Below, one piece after another: positions 1 to 5,966 of a stretch of 8,793 nt of DNA. The stretch covers positions 1 to 8,793 of the forward strand of contig CANDLP010000077.1 in assembly GCA_947385505.1 (NCBI GenBank), given 5' to 3'. Each line of letters opens with the position of its first letter. The stretch's first letter is position 1. The translations under genes were made by a program, and so were the position numbers. Below the pieces are notes generated by a model that was not told the DNA's origin, did no database searches, and saw nothing but the letters and a program-made list of their open reading frames with translations. This DNA is from an uncultured Clostridia bacterium. Its GTDB lineage: Bacteria > Bacillota > Clostridia > Oscillospirales > Ruminococcaceae.

Positions 1-23
1 TCAGACGTGTGCTCTTCCGATCT
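1..23. other. Residual Illumina TruSeq read-2 adapter (not genomic)
   Basis: The first 23 bases end in GCTCTTCCGATCT and match, without mismatch, the 3' part of the standard Illumina TruSeq read-2 adapter. Recognisable genomic coding sequence (the rarA reading frame) begins at base 24. The adapter reads open in the rarA frame, so automated gene callers may append about seven spurious residues to the protein. The stretch should be masked, and it marks the physical end of the assembled contig. Confidence 0.97.
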
Positions 24-1001
24 GTTGGATTTGGGACTTGTGGCGAGCAGGACAACCGCCTGAGCCAAAGGAATACGCGCTTCGGGAAGTCCCAGTTGAA
101 GGGCGGCATCAACGCACGCCTTTGCCACCACAATTCCATTCGGATAGGCAAGTCCGATATCCTCCGAAGCGGTTACAAGCAGTCTTCGGCATACAGAAGG
201 CAGATCCCCCGCTTCAAGCAGTCTTGCCATATAATGAAGCGCCGCGTTTTCGTCCGAGCCTCTTATGGATTTCTGGAAAGCGGACAGCAAGTCATAGTGC
301 TGATCGCCGTCCCGATCATAGCGCATATTGCTCCTTTGAGCAAGTTCGGCGGCAAGCTCTTTGGTGATTTTTCCGTCGTTGGCGGAAAGCACGCAAAGCT
401 CAACCGTGTTAAGGGATTTCCGAACGTCTCCGCCGCAGCCCTTGGCAATTTGTTCAAAAACGCCCTCTTCAATCTCCGTTTCTTCTCCCGATTCTTCAAA
501 AGCAAGCCTGAAACCTCTTTCAACGGCTGGCCGTATCTCTTCGGGAGTAAGAGGCTTGAATTCAAATACGGTGGAGCGGGATAAAATAGCGTTGTATACG
601 TAAAAAAACGGATTTTCCGTAGTAGAGGCGATAAGAGTTATATCTCCTGTTTCAATATATTCCAAAAGGCTTTGCTGCTGCTTCTTATTAAGGTACTGTA
701 TCTCATCGAGATAAAGCAGAATACCGTTAACGGAAGAAAAAGTATTTCGGGAAGCGATTATTTCTTTTATATCGGAGGTAGAAGCGGAGGTTCCGTTAAG
801 CTTATACAAGTCCATATTGCTTTTTTTGGCTATAATATTGGCAACCGTAGTTTTCCCAACTCCCGAAGGACCGTAAAATATCATATTCGGGATATGTCCG
901 CTCTCGATAATATTTTTCAGCGGTCTTCCGTTTCCCAGTAAATGAGACTGACCGTAAACCTCGTTAAGCTCCTCCGGACGTATCTTATCGGCTAATGGCA
1001 T
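24..1001 (-). CDS. rarA: RarA/MgsA-type replication-associated AAA+ ATPase, C-terminus missing
   Basis: This is the clamp-loader-like AAA+ ATPase (RarA, also called MgsA; Mgs1/WRNIP1 in eukaryotes) that acts at stalled replication forks and binds SSB. The start codon at 1001 has an AAGAAAGGA ribosome-binding site about 7 nt upstream, and 326 codons are visible. Seen in the translation: N-terminal MPLADKIRPEELNEVYGQ; Walker A GPSGVGKTT at residues 44-52; Walker B YLDEIQ at about 97-102; sensor 1 with STTENP at about 126-131; arginine-finger motif LSRS at about 140-143. The C-terminal helical/tetramerisation part begins, and the frame ends in the family signature LGLPEARIPLAQA, then ATSPKSN. 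Family members are about 420-450 residues, so roughly 100 residues are lost at the contig end, not by mutation. The frame runs without a stop into the adapter. It is the last visible gene downstream of prs on the same strand. Confidence 0.95.
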
Positions 1002-1024
1002 TTGGTTTCCTTTCTTGTCGCTTA

Positions 1025-1055
1025 ATGACCCCACCGCTTATTGCGGTGGGGTCAT
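1025..1055 (-). terminator. Strong hairpin between prs and rarA (terminator-like, poor U-tract)
   Basis: A perfect 13-bp GC-rich stem (ATGACCCCACCGC with GCGGTGGGGTCAT) encloses a 5-nt loop and begins 5 nt after the prs stop codon. Read on the minus strand, the stem is followed by TAAGCGACAAG, so there is no run of U. Full intrinsic termination is therefore doubtful. It may act as a partial terminator or as an mRNA 3'-end stabiliser/processing site that lowers rarA expression relative to prs. The plus-strand side (ATTTATTATAG) is AT-rich but also not a canonical tract. Confidence 0.5.
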
Positions 1056-1060
1056 ATTTA

Positions 1061-2224
1061 TTATAGATGTTCCGCGCTTTTAACATTGTATTTTGTAAGC
1101 AGGGATTTTATTTTTGTATGAGGATCAATAACCTTGCTGGTGGATATATCGTGGTTGATTGCGGCGATAAGGTAAGCTATATACTTGGACACGTCAACTT
1201 CCTTGAACCACTCGCGTGAAAGCAGGTCGGGCGTTCTGTATGTAAGGTTCGTACCGAATACATAGTCTATCATTCCCTCATTATAAGCCTTGTCAAATTT
1301 GTCAAGACCAGCAGTAAAAATCGGATATGTAGCGTAGGCAATAATTCTTTTTGCCCTGCGCTTTTTCAACTCGTAAGCGATATCCAGCATTGAGTCGCCG
1401 GAGGAAATTATATCGTCGGAAATAAATACCGTCATGTCCTCGACGGAATTTCCAAGATACTCGTGAGCAACTATCGGATTGCGGCCGTTTACTATTGTGG
1501 AATAATCACGCCTTTTATAGAACATACCCATCTGAACCCCCAAAACAGAGGCATAGTACATATTGCGGTTAAGAGCGCCCTCGTCGGGACTTACCACCAT
1601 AAAATGTTCTGGTGAAACATCAAGATCCTTGATATCCTGGAACATAGCCTTAAGCACCTGATAGGAAGGCATAACATTGTCGAAGCCCATTAAGGGAACG
1701 GCGTTGCATACTCTCGAATCATGAGCGTCAAAAGTTATTAAATTTGATACTCCCATCGCCTGAAGCTCCTGAAGCATTACGGCGCAATCAAGAGATTCGC
1801 GGTAATTTCTTCTGTGCTGTCTTCCGCCGTAAAGTATCGGCATAACCACGCTTATTCTGTGGGCTTTTCCGCCCATTGCCTGAATAACACGCTTCAGATC
1901 CTGAAAATGATCGTCAGGCGACATAAAGTTTTCTCTGCCGAACATTTTATAGGTACAGCTGTAATTGCCCACATCAACAATAATAAAAATATCATCGCCG
2001 CGAATAGAAGTCTTTATAAGGCCCTTTCCGTCTCCGGAAGAAAATCTCGGGCATTCGTTATCCACCAGATAAGAGGGCTGAGCATAAGGCGTATTTGCCG
2101 ACCACTCAACAAGATAGTTGTTAATCTTATTACCCAGATCCTTTGCGCCTTCCGTTGCGACAATGCCTAACGGCGCAACCTGCTGTTTTGAATTAAGCAC
2201 GATGGTACTTGCTTTCTCCGTCAT
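1061..2224 (-). CDS. prs: Ribose-phosphate pyrophosphokinase (PRPP synthetase), long divergent form
   Basis: It should transfer pyrophosphate from ATP to ribose 5-phosphate, giving PRPP for purine, pyrimidine, NAD and histidine synthesis in the cytoplasm. The 387 residues are longer than classical bacterial Prs (about 310-320), largely through an N-terminal extension of some 70 residues. Recognisable landmarks: PILYGGRQHRR at 129-139, equivalent to the ATP/catalytic RQDRK region; TFDAHD at 164-169, equivalent to MDLH; SPDEGA at 212-217, equivalent to the SPDxGG motif; the PRPP/ribose-phosphate loop ISDDIISSGDS at 268-278, where classical enzymes have DDxIDTxGT; and AYATYPIF at 296-303, typical of the family C-terminus. 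The ribosome-binding site GAAAGGA lies about 8 nt before the ATG. It sits 65 bp downstream of glyA on the same strand, with no clear terminator between them, so co-transcription is likely. The alternative, a PRPP-synthetase-like paralogue with altered activity, cannot be excluded because of the changed loop. Confidence 0.9.
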   Translation of the reverse strand: MTEKASTIVLNSKQQVAPLGIVATEGAKDLGNKINNYLVEWSANTPYAQPSYLVDNECPRFSSGDGKGLIKTSIRGDDIFIIVDVGNYSCTYKMFGRENFMSPDDHFQDLKRVIQAMGGKAHRISVVMPILYGGRQHRRNYRESLDCAVMLQELQAMGVSNLITFDAHDSRVCNAVPLMGFDNVMPSYQVLKAMFQDIKDLDVSPEHFMVVSPDEGALNRNMYYASVLGVQMGMFYKRRDYSTIVNGRNPIVAHEYLGNSVEDMTVFISDDIISSGDSMLDIAYELKKRRAKRIIAYATYPIFTAGLDKFDKAYNEGMIDYVFGTNLTYRTPDLLSREWFKEVDVSKYIAYLIAAINHDISTSKVIDPHTKIKSLLTKYNVKSAEHL

Positions 2225-2289
2225 TTCTTACGTCCTTTCGTAAATATGGATTTAAAACATATTACACTTATAACCGGAAATCGGGATTT

Positions 2290-3546
2290 TTATTCATAAA
2301 GAGGATATTTGGCGCAAATACCGTTAACTATCTCTCTTGCTTTCTCCATGTTTGCTTCAAAATCGGAAGCGGTAAGATAAATGCTTTCACCGATCTTAAG
2401 CATATCTTCCTCTTTAAGTCCACGGGTAGTGACGGCTGCTGTTCCTATTCTTACGCCGCTGGTAACGAATGGCTTTTCAGGATCATTGGGAATAGCGTTT
2501 TTATTTACTGTGATATATACGTCATCAAGACGCTTTTCAAGCTCTTTACCCGTAATGCTGAAAGGACGCAGATCAACGAGCATAAGATGATTGTCGGTGC
2601 CGCCTGAAACCAGACGGAATCCTCTCTTTACAAGTTCTCCCGCCAATGCCTGAGCGTTCAGTATGATCTGTTTGCCGTATTCCTTAAAGGAAGGATCGAG
2701 AGCTTCTTTGAAACAAACCGCCTTTGCGGCGATAACGTGCATTAAAGGTCCGCCCTGTGTTCCGGGGAAAATCGCCTTATTGATCTTCTTGGCGATCTCT
2801 TCGTCGTTACAGAGGATCATGCCGCCTCTCGGACCTCTGAGGGTCTTATGGGTGGTAGTGGTAACAACATCGGCGTAAGGCACGGGAGACATATGAACGC
2901 CTGCGGCAACAAGTCCCGCGATATGCGCCATATCTACCATAAAGTACGCTCCCACGCTCTTTGCGATCCGGGATATTTTTTCAAAATCTATTTTACGGGG
3001 ATATGCGCTGGCGCCCGCCACTATCAGCTTAGGCTTATTTTCCTTGGCAAGGCGTTCGATTTCGTCATAGTCTATGGTTTCCGTTTCGTCGCTGAGTCCG
3101 TAAGGAACAAAATTGAAGTACTTCCCCGAAAGGTTTACAGGCGAACCGTGAGTCAGGTGTCCGCCGTGAGCAAGGCTCATGCCCAGAACCGTATCGCCCG
3201 GTTCAAGAAGCGCAAAATAAACCGCCGTATTTGCCTGCGCTCCCGAATGGGGCTGAACATTGGCAAAATTACAGCCGAAAAGCTCCTTTGCACGCTCTAT
3301 GGCAATATTTTCCACAACATCAACGCACTGACAGCCGCCGTAATAGCGCTTTGCGGGATACCCCTCCGCGTACTTGTTGGTCAGAACGCTTCCCATTGCA
3401 GCCATAACAGCGGGAGAAACAATATTTTCACTGGCTATGAGCTCCAGATTGCGTCTCTGGCGTTTAAGCTCATCGTTCATAGCCTCCGATACTTCCGGAT
3501 CAAAGTCCTTAAGAAAACCTATGGTATTGACTAAATCGTTGTACAT
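2290..3546 (-). CDS. glyA: Serine hydroxymethyltransferase
   Basis: PLP enzyme interconverting serine plus tetrahydrofolate with glycine plus 5,10-methylene-tetrahydrofolate. It is the main source of one-carbon units for purine and thymidylate synthesis. Two ATGs lie 6 nt apart (3552 and 3546). The GAGG ribosome-binding site at 3555-3558 is only 2 nt from the first but 8 nt from the second, so the start at 3546 is chosen (418 residues, [11 protein letters not shown]). Family features seen: [12 protein letters not shown] near residue 35-46; [14 protein letters not shown] near 58-71; SGAQAN at 101-106; VDMAHIAGL around 204-212; and the Schiff-base lysine in [14 protein letters not shown] (K234). 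The length is normal and nothing is missing. It is the first gene of the minus-strand group glyA-prs-rarA, and its neighbours fit a nucleotide/one-carbon supply theme. Confidence 0.97.
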   Translation of the reverse strand: MYNDLVNTIGFLKDFDPEVSEAMNDELKRQRRNLELIASENIVSPAVMAAMGSVLTNKYAEGYPAKRYYGGCQCVDVVENIAIERAKELFGCNFANVQPHSGAQANTAVYFALLEPGDTVLGMSLAHGGHLTHGSPVNLSGKYFNFVPYGLSDETETIDYDEIERLAKENKPKLIVAGASAYPRKIDFEKISRIAKSVGAYFMVDMAHIAGLVAAGVHMSPVPYADVVTTTTHKTLRGPRGGMILCNDEEIAKKINKAIFPGTQGGPLMHVIAAKAVCFKEALDPSFKEYGKQIILNAQALAGELVKRGFRLVSGGTDNHLMLVDLRPFSITGKELEKRLDDVYITVNKNAIPNDPEKPFVTSGVRIGTAAVTTRGLKEEDMLKIGESIYLTASDFEANMEKAREIVNGICAKYPLYE

Positions 3547-3572
3547 TCGCATTTCCTCGTTTCGTTTGCATT

Positions 3573-3596
3573 TTTTCGGCAGATTTCAGCCGAAAA
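3573..3596 (-). promoter_or_regulatory. Hairpin at the 5' end of the glyA message
   Basis: A perfect 8-bp stem (TTTTCGGC with GCCGAAAA) with an 8-nt loop lies a few nt downstream of the predicted minus-strand start site (about 3600). On the minus strand it is followed by an A-run, not a U-run, so it is not a terminator for glyA. A stable 5'-terminal hairpin of this kind may protect the message. No glycine, folate or purine riboswitch core is recognisable in the short leader of about 50 nt. Confidence 0.45.
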
Positions 3597-3606
3597 TTAC
3601 AATAAT

Positions 3607-3635
3607 ATTATACTATTTTTTTACATGAATTTCAA
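3607..3635 (-). promoter_or_regulatory. Sigma-A type promoter of glyA(-prs-rarA)
   Basis: On the minus strand, the -35 box TTGAAA (3630-3635) and a perfect -10 box TATAAT (3607-3612) are separated by exactly 17 nt. The predicted start is near 3600, giving a leader of about 55 nt to the chosen glyA ATG. It is back-to-back with the plus-strand promoter at 3679-3707, with about 43 bp between the two -35 boxes. Confidence 0.85.
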
Positions 3636-3678
3636 TAGTTTTATAAAATTTTGTTGTAAATGAAATTTCATAAATCTA

Positions 3679-3707
3679 TTGCATATTACAAAAAACTATG
3701 CTATAAT
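3679..3707 (+). promoter_or_regulatory. Strong extended -10 promoter driving the leader RNA element and WG-repeat gene
   Basis: The -35 box TTGCAT (3679-3684), a 17-nt spacer and a perfect -10 box TATAAT (3702-3707) are preceded by TGC, forming an extended -10 (TGNTATAAT). Initiation is expected at about 3712-3715, exactly where the left arm of the long inverted repeat begins. Any transcript from this promoter would therefore carry that structure at its 5' end. Confidence 0.85.
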
Positions 3708-3713
3708 TTGGAG

Positions 3714-3822
3714 TGCGACACAACTGAATATTTACCCATAGATAAGTATACACTTTACCACATGGTAAAAGTGCATGCTCTATTTCGTATACCTTTATCT
3801 ATGGGAAACGAGTTGTGTCGCA
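3714..3822 (+). ncRNA. Long imperfect hairpin; candidate leader RNA or small RNA (unrecognised family)
   Basis: The segment folds on itself into one long rod. P1 pairs TGCGACACAACT (3714-3725) with AGTTGTGTCGCA (3811-3822), 12 bp perfect. A 9/5-nt internal loop follows. P2 pairs CCCATAGATAA (3735-3745) with TTATCTATGGG (3795-3805), 11 bp. P3 pairs GTATAC (3746-3751) with GTATAC (3787-3792). A 13-nt one-sided bulge (3774-3786) leads to a tip helix (3751-3759 with 3764-3773) with a 4-nt loop. It begins at the predicted start site of a strong promoter and is followed by an intrinsic terminator at 3848-3879. No T-box, tRNA or common riboswitch core is recognisable. The rod shape faintly recalls 6S RNA, but it is far shorter. 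A MITE-like DNA element is the main alternative; no target-site duplication is visible. Confidence 0.6.
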
Positions 3823-3847
3823 GCAATCGGAGCTTTGCATTTTTCGG

Positions 3848-3879
3848 TGCGCAGTTTCGGCTGCGCATTTTTAATTTTT
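3848..3879 (+). terminator. Intrinsic terminator between the leader element and the WG-gene ribosome-binding site
   Basis: A 7-bp GC-rich stem TGCGCAG (3848-3854) with CTGCGCA (3861-3867) and a TTTCGG loop is followed directly by TTTTTAATTTTT. The GGAGG ribosome-binding site of the next gene begins 4 nt after the T-rich tract, so the terminator can only serve the upstream leader transcript. A competing helix is possible: CGCAGC (3819-3824, overlapping the 3' strand of P1) with GCTGCG (3860-3865). It would break both P1 and the terminator, which gives a plausible but weak antiterminator. Confidence 0.8.
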
Positions 3880-3896
3880 ATCGGAGGAAAAATAAA

Positions 3897-5132
3897 ATGA
3901 CACAACAAACGAATATGCTGAAAGAGACATCAAATGAAAATTTGCTTTTTGGACCTATCAGACAAAAGCGAAAGAAATTTCCGTTTATTATAATTACTAT
4001 TTGTGTTCTGCTAATTATTGGCGGAATATTGATTGCTGTGTTAAAACCTTTTGATACGTTGTTTGAAACTCAAAATATAAAAGATTCAAAAGAACAGGAA
4101 CACACTTTATTTCGACAAGGTCTTTTAGCAGTAGAATTTAACGAAAAATACGGTTATATAGATAAAAACGGTAAGTATGTGATTGAACCTCAATTTACAC
4201 GCGCAGGCAACTTTGACAATATGGGTCTTGCGTGGGTGACTATTGGAGAATTAGGTAAAGAGAAATACGGATACATAGATACAAACGGAAAGTGGAAAAT
4301 CAATCCACAATATGACGATGCAAGTAGTTTTGAAAAAGACGGACTGGCTTGTGTAAAATATAATGGTCTATACGGATATATAAATAATCAAGGTAATTGG
4401 ATTATCAATCCTCAATTTGAAGACGCATATACATTTTCTGATAACGGGTTGGCTTGTGTACAACTTAACGGAAAATACGGATTTATAAACAGCAAAGGAA
4501 AGTATGAAATTTATCCCACATTTGATTTAGCACATAGTTTTTCAAATGGTGCAGCCGCCGTACATTACAATGATAAATGGGGATATATTGATACAACTGG
4601 TAATTTGATTATTGAAGCAAAAGTTAATTATCTCTATGCATTAGGTGATTTTAACAAAAATGGATTGGCGCACATATGTAATTCAGATGGAAAATGCGGA
4701 ATTATTGATATTAACGGTGATTATGTAATAAAACCTATATTTGACGCTATAGGTGACTTTTCTGAAAATGGACTTGCCCCTATATTGCTTAACGATAAAT
4801 GCGGATTTATTGATAAAAACGGAGATATTGTATTGGAAGTTCAATTTGATGAACTTGGCGGATTTGCAAAAAACGGATTGGCAGCTGTATTGAGTTACAA
4901 TGATAAAACCGTTGAAAGCAACAGATATGAAACCGGAAAAGTAGGATTTATTGATAAATCCGGACAGCTTATAATTGAGCAGAAATTTGATATAGACTAT
5001 TACTGTGGTGTTGATCCTACATTTTTTGATGACGGATATGCAGTAGTATGCTTAGGAAAGTATTTCGGAATAATTGATTATAAAGGAGAATATATTGTAA
5101 ATCCACAATTTTCGTATGTGAATATATATTAA
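3897..5132 (+). CDS. Membrane-anchored WG-repeat protein
   Basis: The product is 411 residues. The ATG at 3897 is chosen because GGAGG (3883-3887) lies 9 nt upstream. An in-frame ATG at 3660 would place the promoter, inverted repeat and terminator inside the protein and is rejected. Layout: a short polar N-terminus with the basic run KRKK (24-27); one hydrophobic segment at about 28-49 that anchors it with the repeats most likely outside; a charged linker; then about nine repeats of some 35 residues from about 72 to the end. Each repeat follows a pattern NGLA-V--NGKYGYID--G--II-PQFD-A--F. Repeat 8 is expanded. These are WG (KWG)-type beta repeats, common in Clostridia and Bacteroidetes, with binding or scaffold roles suspected but no defined reaction. 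The coding sequence is more AT-rich than glyA and the his genes. Expression may depend on readthrough of the leader terminator. The specific function is unknown. Confidence 0.9.
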   Translation: MTQQTNMLKETSNENLLFGPIRQKRKKFPFIIITICVLLIIGGILIAVLKPFDTLFETQNIKDSKEQEHTLFRQGLLAVEFNEKYGYIDKNGKYVIEPQFTRAGNFDNMGLAWVTIGELGKEKYGYIDTNGKWKINPQYDDASSFEKDGLACVKYNGLYGYINNQGNWIINPQFEDAYTFSDNGLACVQLNGKYGFINSKGKYEIYPTFDLAHSFSNGAAAVHYNDKWGYIDTTGNLIIEAKVNYLYALGDFNKNGLAHICNSDGKCGIIDINGDYVIKPIFDAIGDFSENGLAPILLNDKCGFIDKNGDIVLEVQFDELGGFAKNGLAAVLSYNDKTVESNRYETGKVGFIDKSGQLIIEQKFDIDYYCGVDPTFFDDGYAVVCLGKYFGIIDYKGEYIVNPQFSYVNIY

Positions 5133-5182
5133 AGCATTATTATTTTTAACAAATTAGCAGTATAGATTGTATAAACTCGAAT

Positions 5183-5212
5183 TTACCAATTAAGTAATAA
5201 AATTACTATATT
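5183..5212 (+). promoter_or_regulatory. Possible weak promoter ahead of the second inverted-repeat element
   Basis: TTACCA (5183-5188), an 18-nt spacer and TATATT (5207-5212) resemble a weak sigma-A promoter. Its start site would fall at about 5219-5221, at the left end of the inverted repeat. The position relative to the repeat parallels the much stronger promoter at 3679-3707. The surroundings are very AT-rich, so chance matches are likely. Confidence 0.3.
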
Positions 5213-5220
5213 AAAATTCA

Positions 5221-5339
5221 CTATCCACAACTTAAGGATTTTATTGTTATTGAAAATAAAATCCCATCATTGCAGTTAAGCTGTTTATTACCGCTCCAAT
5301 AATGTAAAATTGGTTTGCTTTTGCTTAAGTTGTGGATAG
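5221..5339. repeat. Inverted-repeat element with a 16-bp closing stem and internal hairpins
   Basis: CTATCCACAACTTAAG (5221-5236) is matched perfectly, inverted, at 5324-5339. Inside are a 10-bp perfect hairpin GGATTTTATT (5236-5245) with AATAAAATCC (5255-5264), a weak CAGT/GCTG hairpin (5273-5283), and a CCAAT/ATTGG hairpin (5296-5313). As RNA this is a multi-branched fold closed by a long helix. As DNA it is a small terminal-inverted-repeat element of 119 bp. No target-site duplication is seen at its borders and no U-run follows the stems, so it is not a simple terminator. The outer arm contains CTATCCACA, one base off the DnaA-box consensus, but nothing else suggests an origin. It ends 51 bp before the next start codon. 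Confidence 0.7.
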
Positions 5340-5390
5340 AAAGTCACAGACAAAATAATGAAATTTAGCAAGTAAAAGGGGGAATAATAA

Positions 5391-5850
5391 ATGTATATAG
5401 ATGAAATATTGGGTTTATCGGCAATAATTATCTCTATATTTTTTTATTGGATTTTTTTCATATTTAATTATGAAAAAAAGCGGTTTATGCAAAAAAAGAT
5501 GGTTCATTTTAGGAATACTAACAGGTTTGTCAGACTATACGATTATCTCAACGATTATGATGCGTATAAGTAATAGAGAAAATATAATCGTGGATTTATT
5601 ATTGCTATCGGCAATAATTATACGTACTTATTTTTTCGGTTACTGCACATATTTGATTATAAAAGAAACAGGATTTTATAAAAGAAGGTGGGTCATTTTT
5701 GGCGCTTTGTTCGGTTTACTCGGAATGACAATTGTGTATTTTATTTTCATCAGGAGAAAAAAATGTCCAGACTGTGCCATGAAAGTAAAAGCCGAAGCAA
5801 TAGTATGCAGATTTTGCGGTTACCGATTTTCCCCGCAAATAAAACACTGA
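5391..5850 (+). pseudogene. Small zinc-ribbon membrane protein broken by a +1 frameshift in an A-run
   Basis: The start at 5391 has an AAGGGGG ribosome-binding site. The frame from the start stops at 5573 (60 residues). The rest continues in the +1 frame to 5850, from an ATG at 5470 that has no ribosome-binding site. Removing one A from the seven-A run at about 5471-5477 restores a single 152-residue protein. The joined product has two similar membrane units (LGLSAIIIS and LLLSAIIIR, each followed by a hydrophobic stretch, then G(L/F)(C/Y)K(K/R)RW and a second hydrophobic segment). It ends in a C-terminal zinc ribbon with two CxxC pairs (CPDC and CRFCGYRF). The second unit shows how the first should read across the shift: YEKSGLCKKRW aligns with IKETGFYKRRW without a gap. 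The cause may be true decay, homopolymer phase variation, or an assembly error. Function unknown. Confidence 0.75.
5416..5621 (+). repeat. Internal direct repeat in the zinc-ribbon membrane gene
   Basis: TATCGGCAATAATTAT occurs at 5416-5431 and again at 5606-5621, encoding the same LSAII core of the two membrane units. The spacing is 190 bp, one more than a multiple of three, which independently supports one extra base between the copies. The repeat points to an internal duplication as the gene's origin. Confidence 0.75.
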
Positions 5851-5874
5851 CCACTTAACAGACTGACAAAATGT

Positions 5875-5926
5875 AAAAAGGCGATTTTGTAGCGTGCGGC
5901 TCTGCACGCCAAAAAATCGCCTTTTT
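5875..5926. terminator. Bidirectional two-tier intrinsic terminator between convergent genes
   Basis: A perfect 14-bp outer stem AAAAAGGCGATTTT (5875-5888) with AAAATCGCCTTTTT (5913-5926) encloses a second perfect stem GCGTGC/GCACGC (5892-5897 with 5904-5909). T-runs are present on both strands, so it can end the plus-strand zinc-ribbon gene and the minus-strand his/small-protein transcript. Confidence 0.9.
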
Positions 5927-5966
5927 CCGCATTTAAAATTCCGTCTCAATGAAATAAGAAATATTA

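Noticed and set aside
263..565. 100-residue minus-strand ORF
   Set aside because: It overlaps rarA in another frame; the rarA frame contains all the AAA+ motifs continuously.
1814..2170. 118-residue plus-strand ORF opposite prs
   Set aside because: Antisense shadow within the PRPP synthetase gene; no recognisable features.
2848..3534. 228-residue plus-strand ORF
   Set aside because: Antisense shadow of glyA; no family resemblance and no ribosome-binding site.
3714..3822. 6S RNA
   Set aside because: The rod shape is similar, but 6S RNAs are about 180-200 nt with a large central bubble. This is only about 109 nt with no convincing bubble of the right placement.
3660..3896. In-frame upstream extension of the WG-repeat ORF (ATG at 3660 or 3762)
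   Set aside because: It would translate through a strong promoter, the inverted repeat and a terminator, and neither ATG has a ribosome-binding site. The ATG at 3897 has GGAGG at ideal spacing.
5221..5339. Replication origin or DnaA-box cluster
   Set aside because: CTATCCACA in each arm is one base off the DnaA-box consensus, but only two inverted copies occur and no dnaA/dnaN or iteron array is present.
5470..5480. Programmed -1 ribosomal frameshift on the A-run
   Set aside because: The downstream frame is +1 relative to the upstream one; -1 slippage would enter the wrong frame.
5470..5850. Independent 126-residue gene starting at 5470
   Set aside because: No ribosome-binding site before the ATG, and its start lies inside a membrane unit whose first half is in the preceding frame. 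A frameshifted single gene explains both parts.
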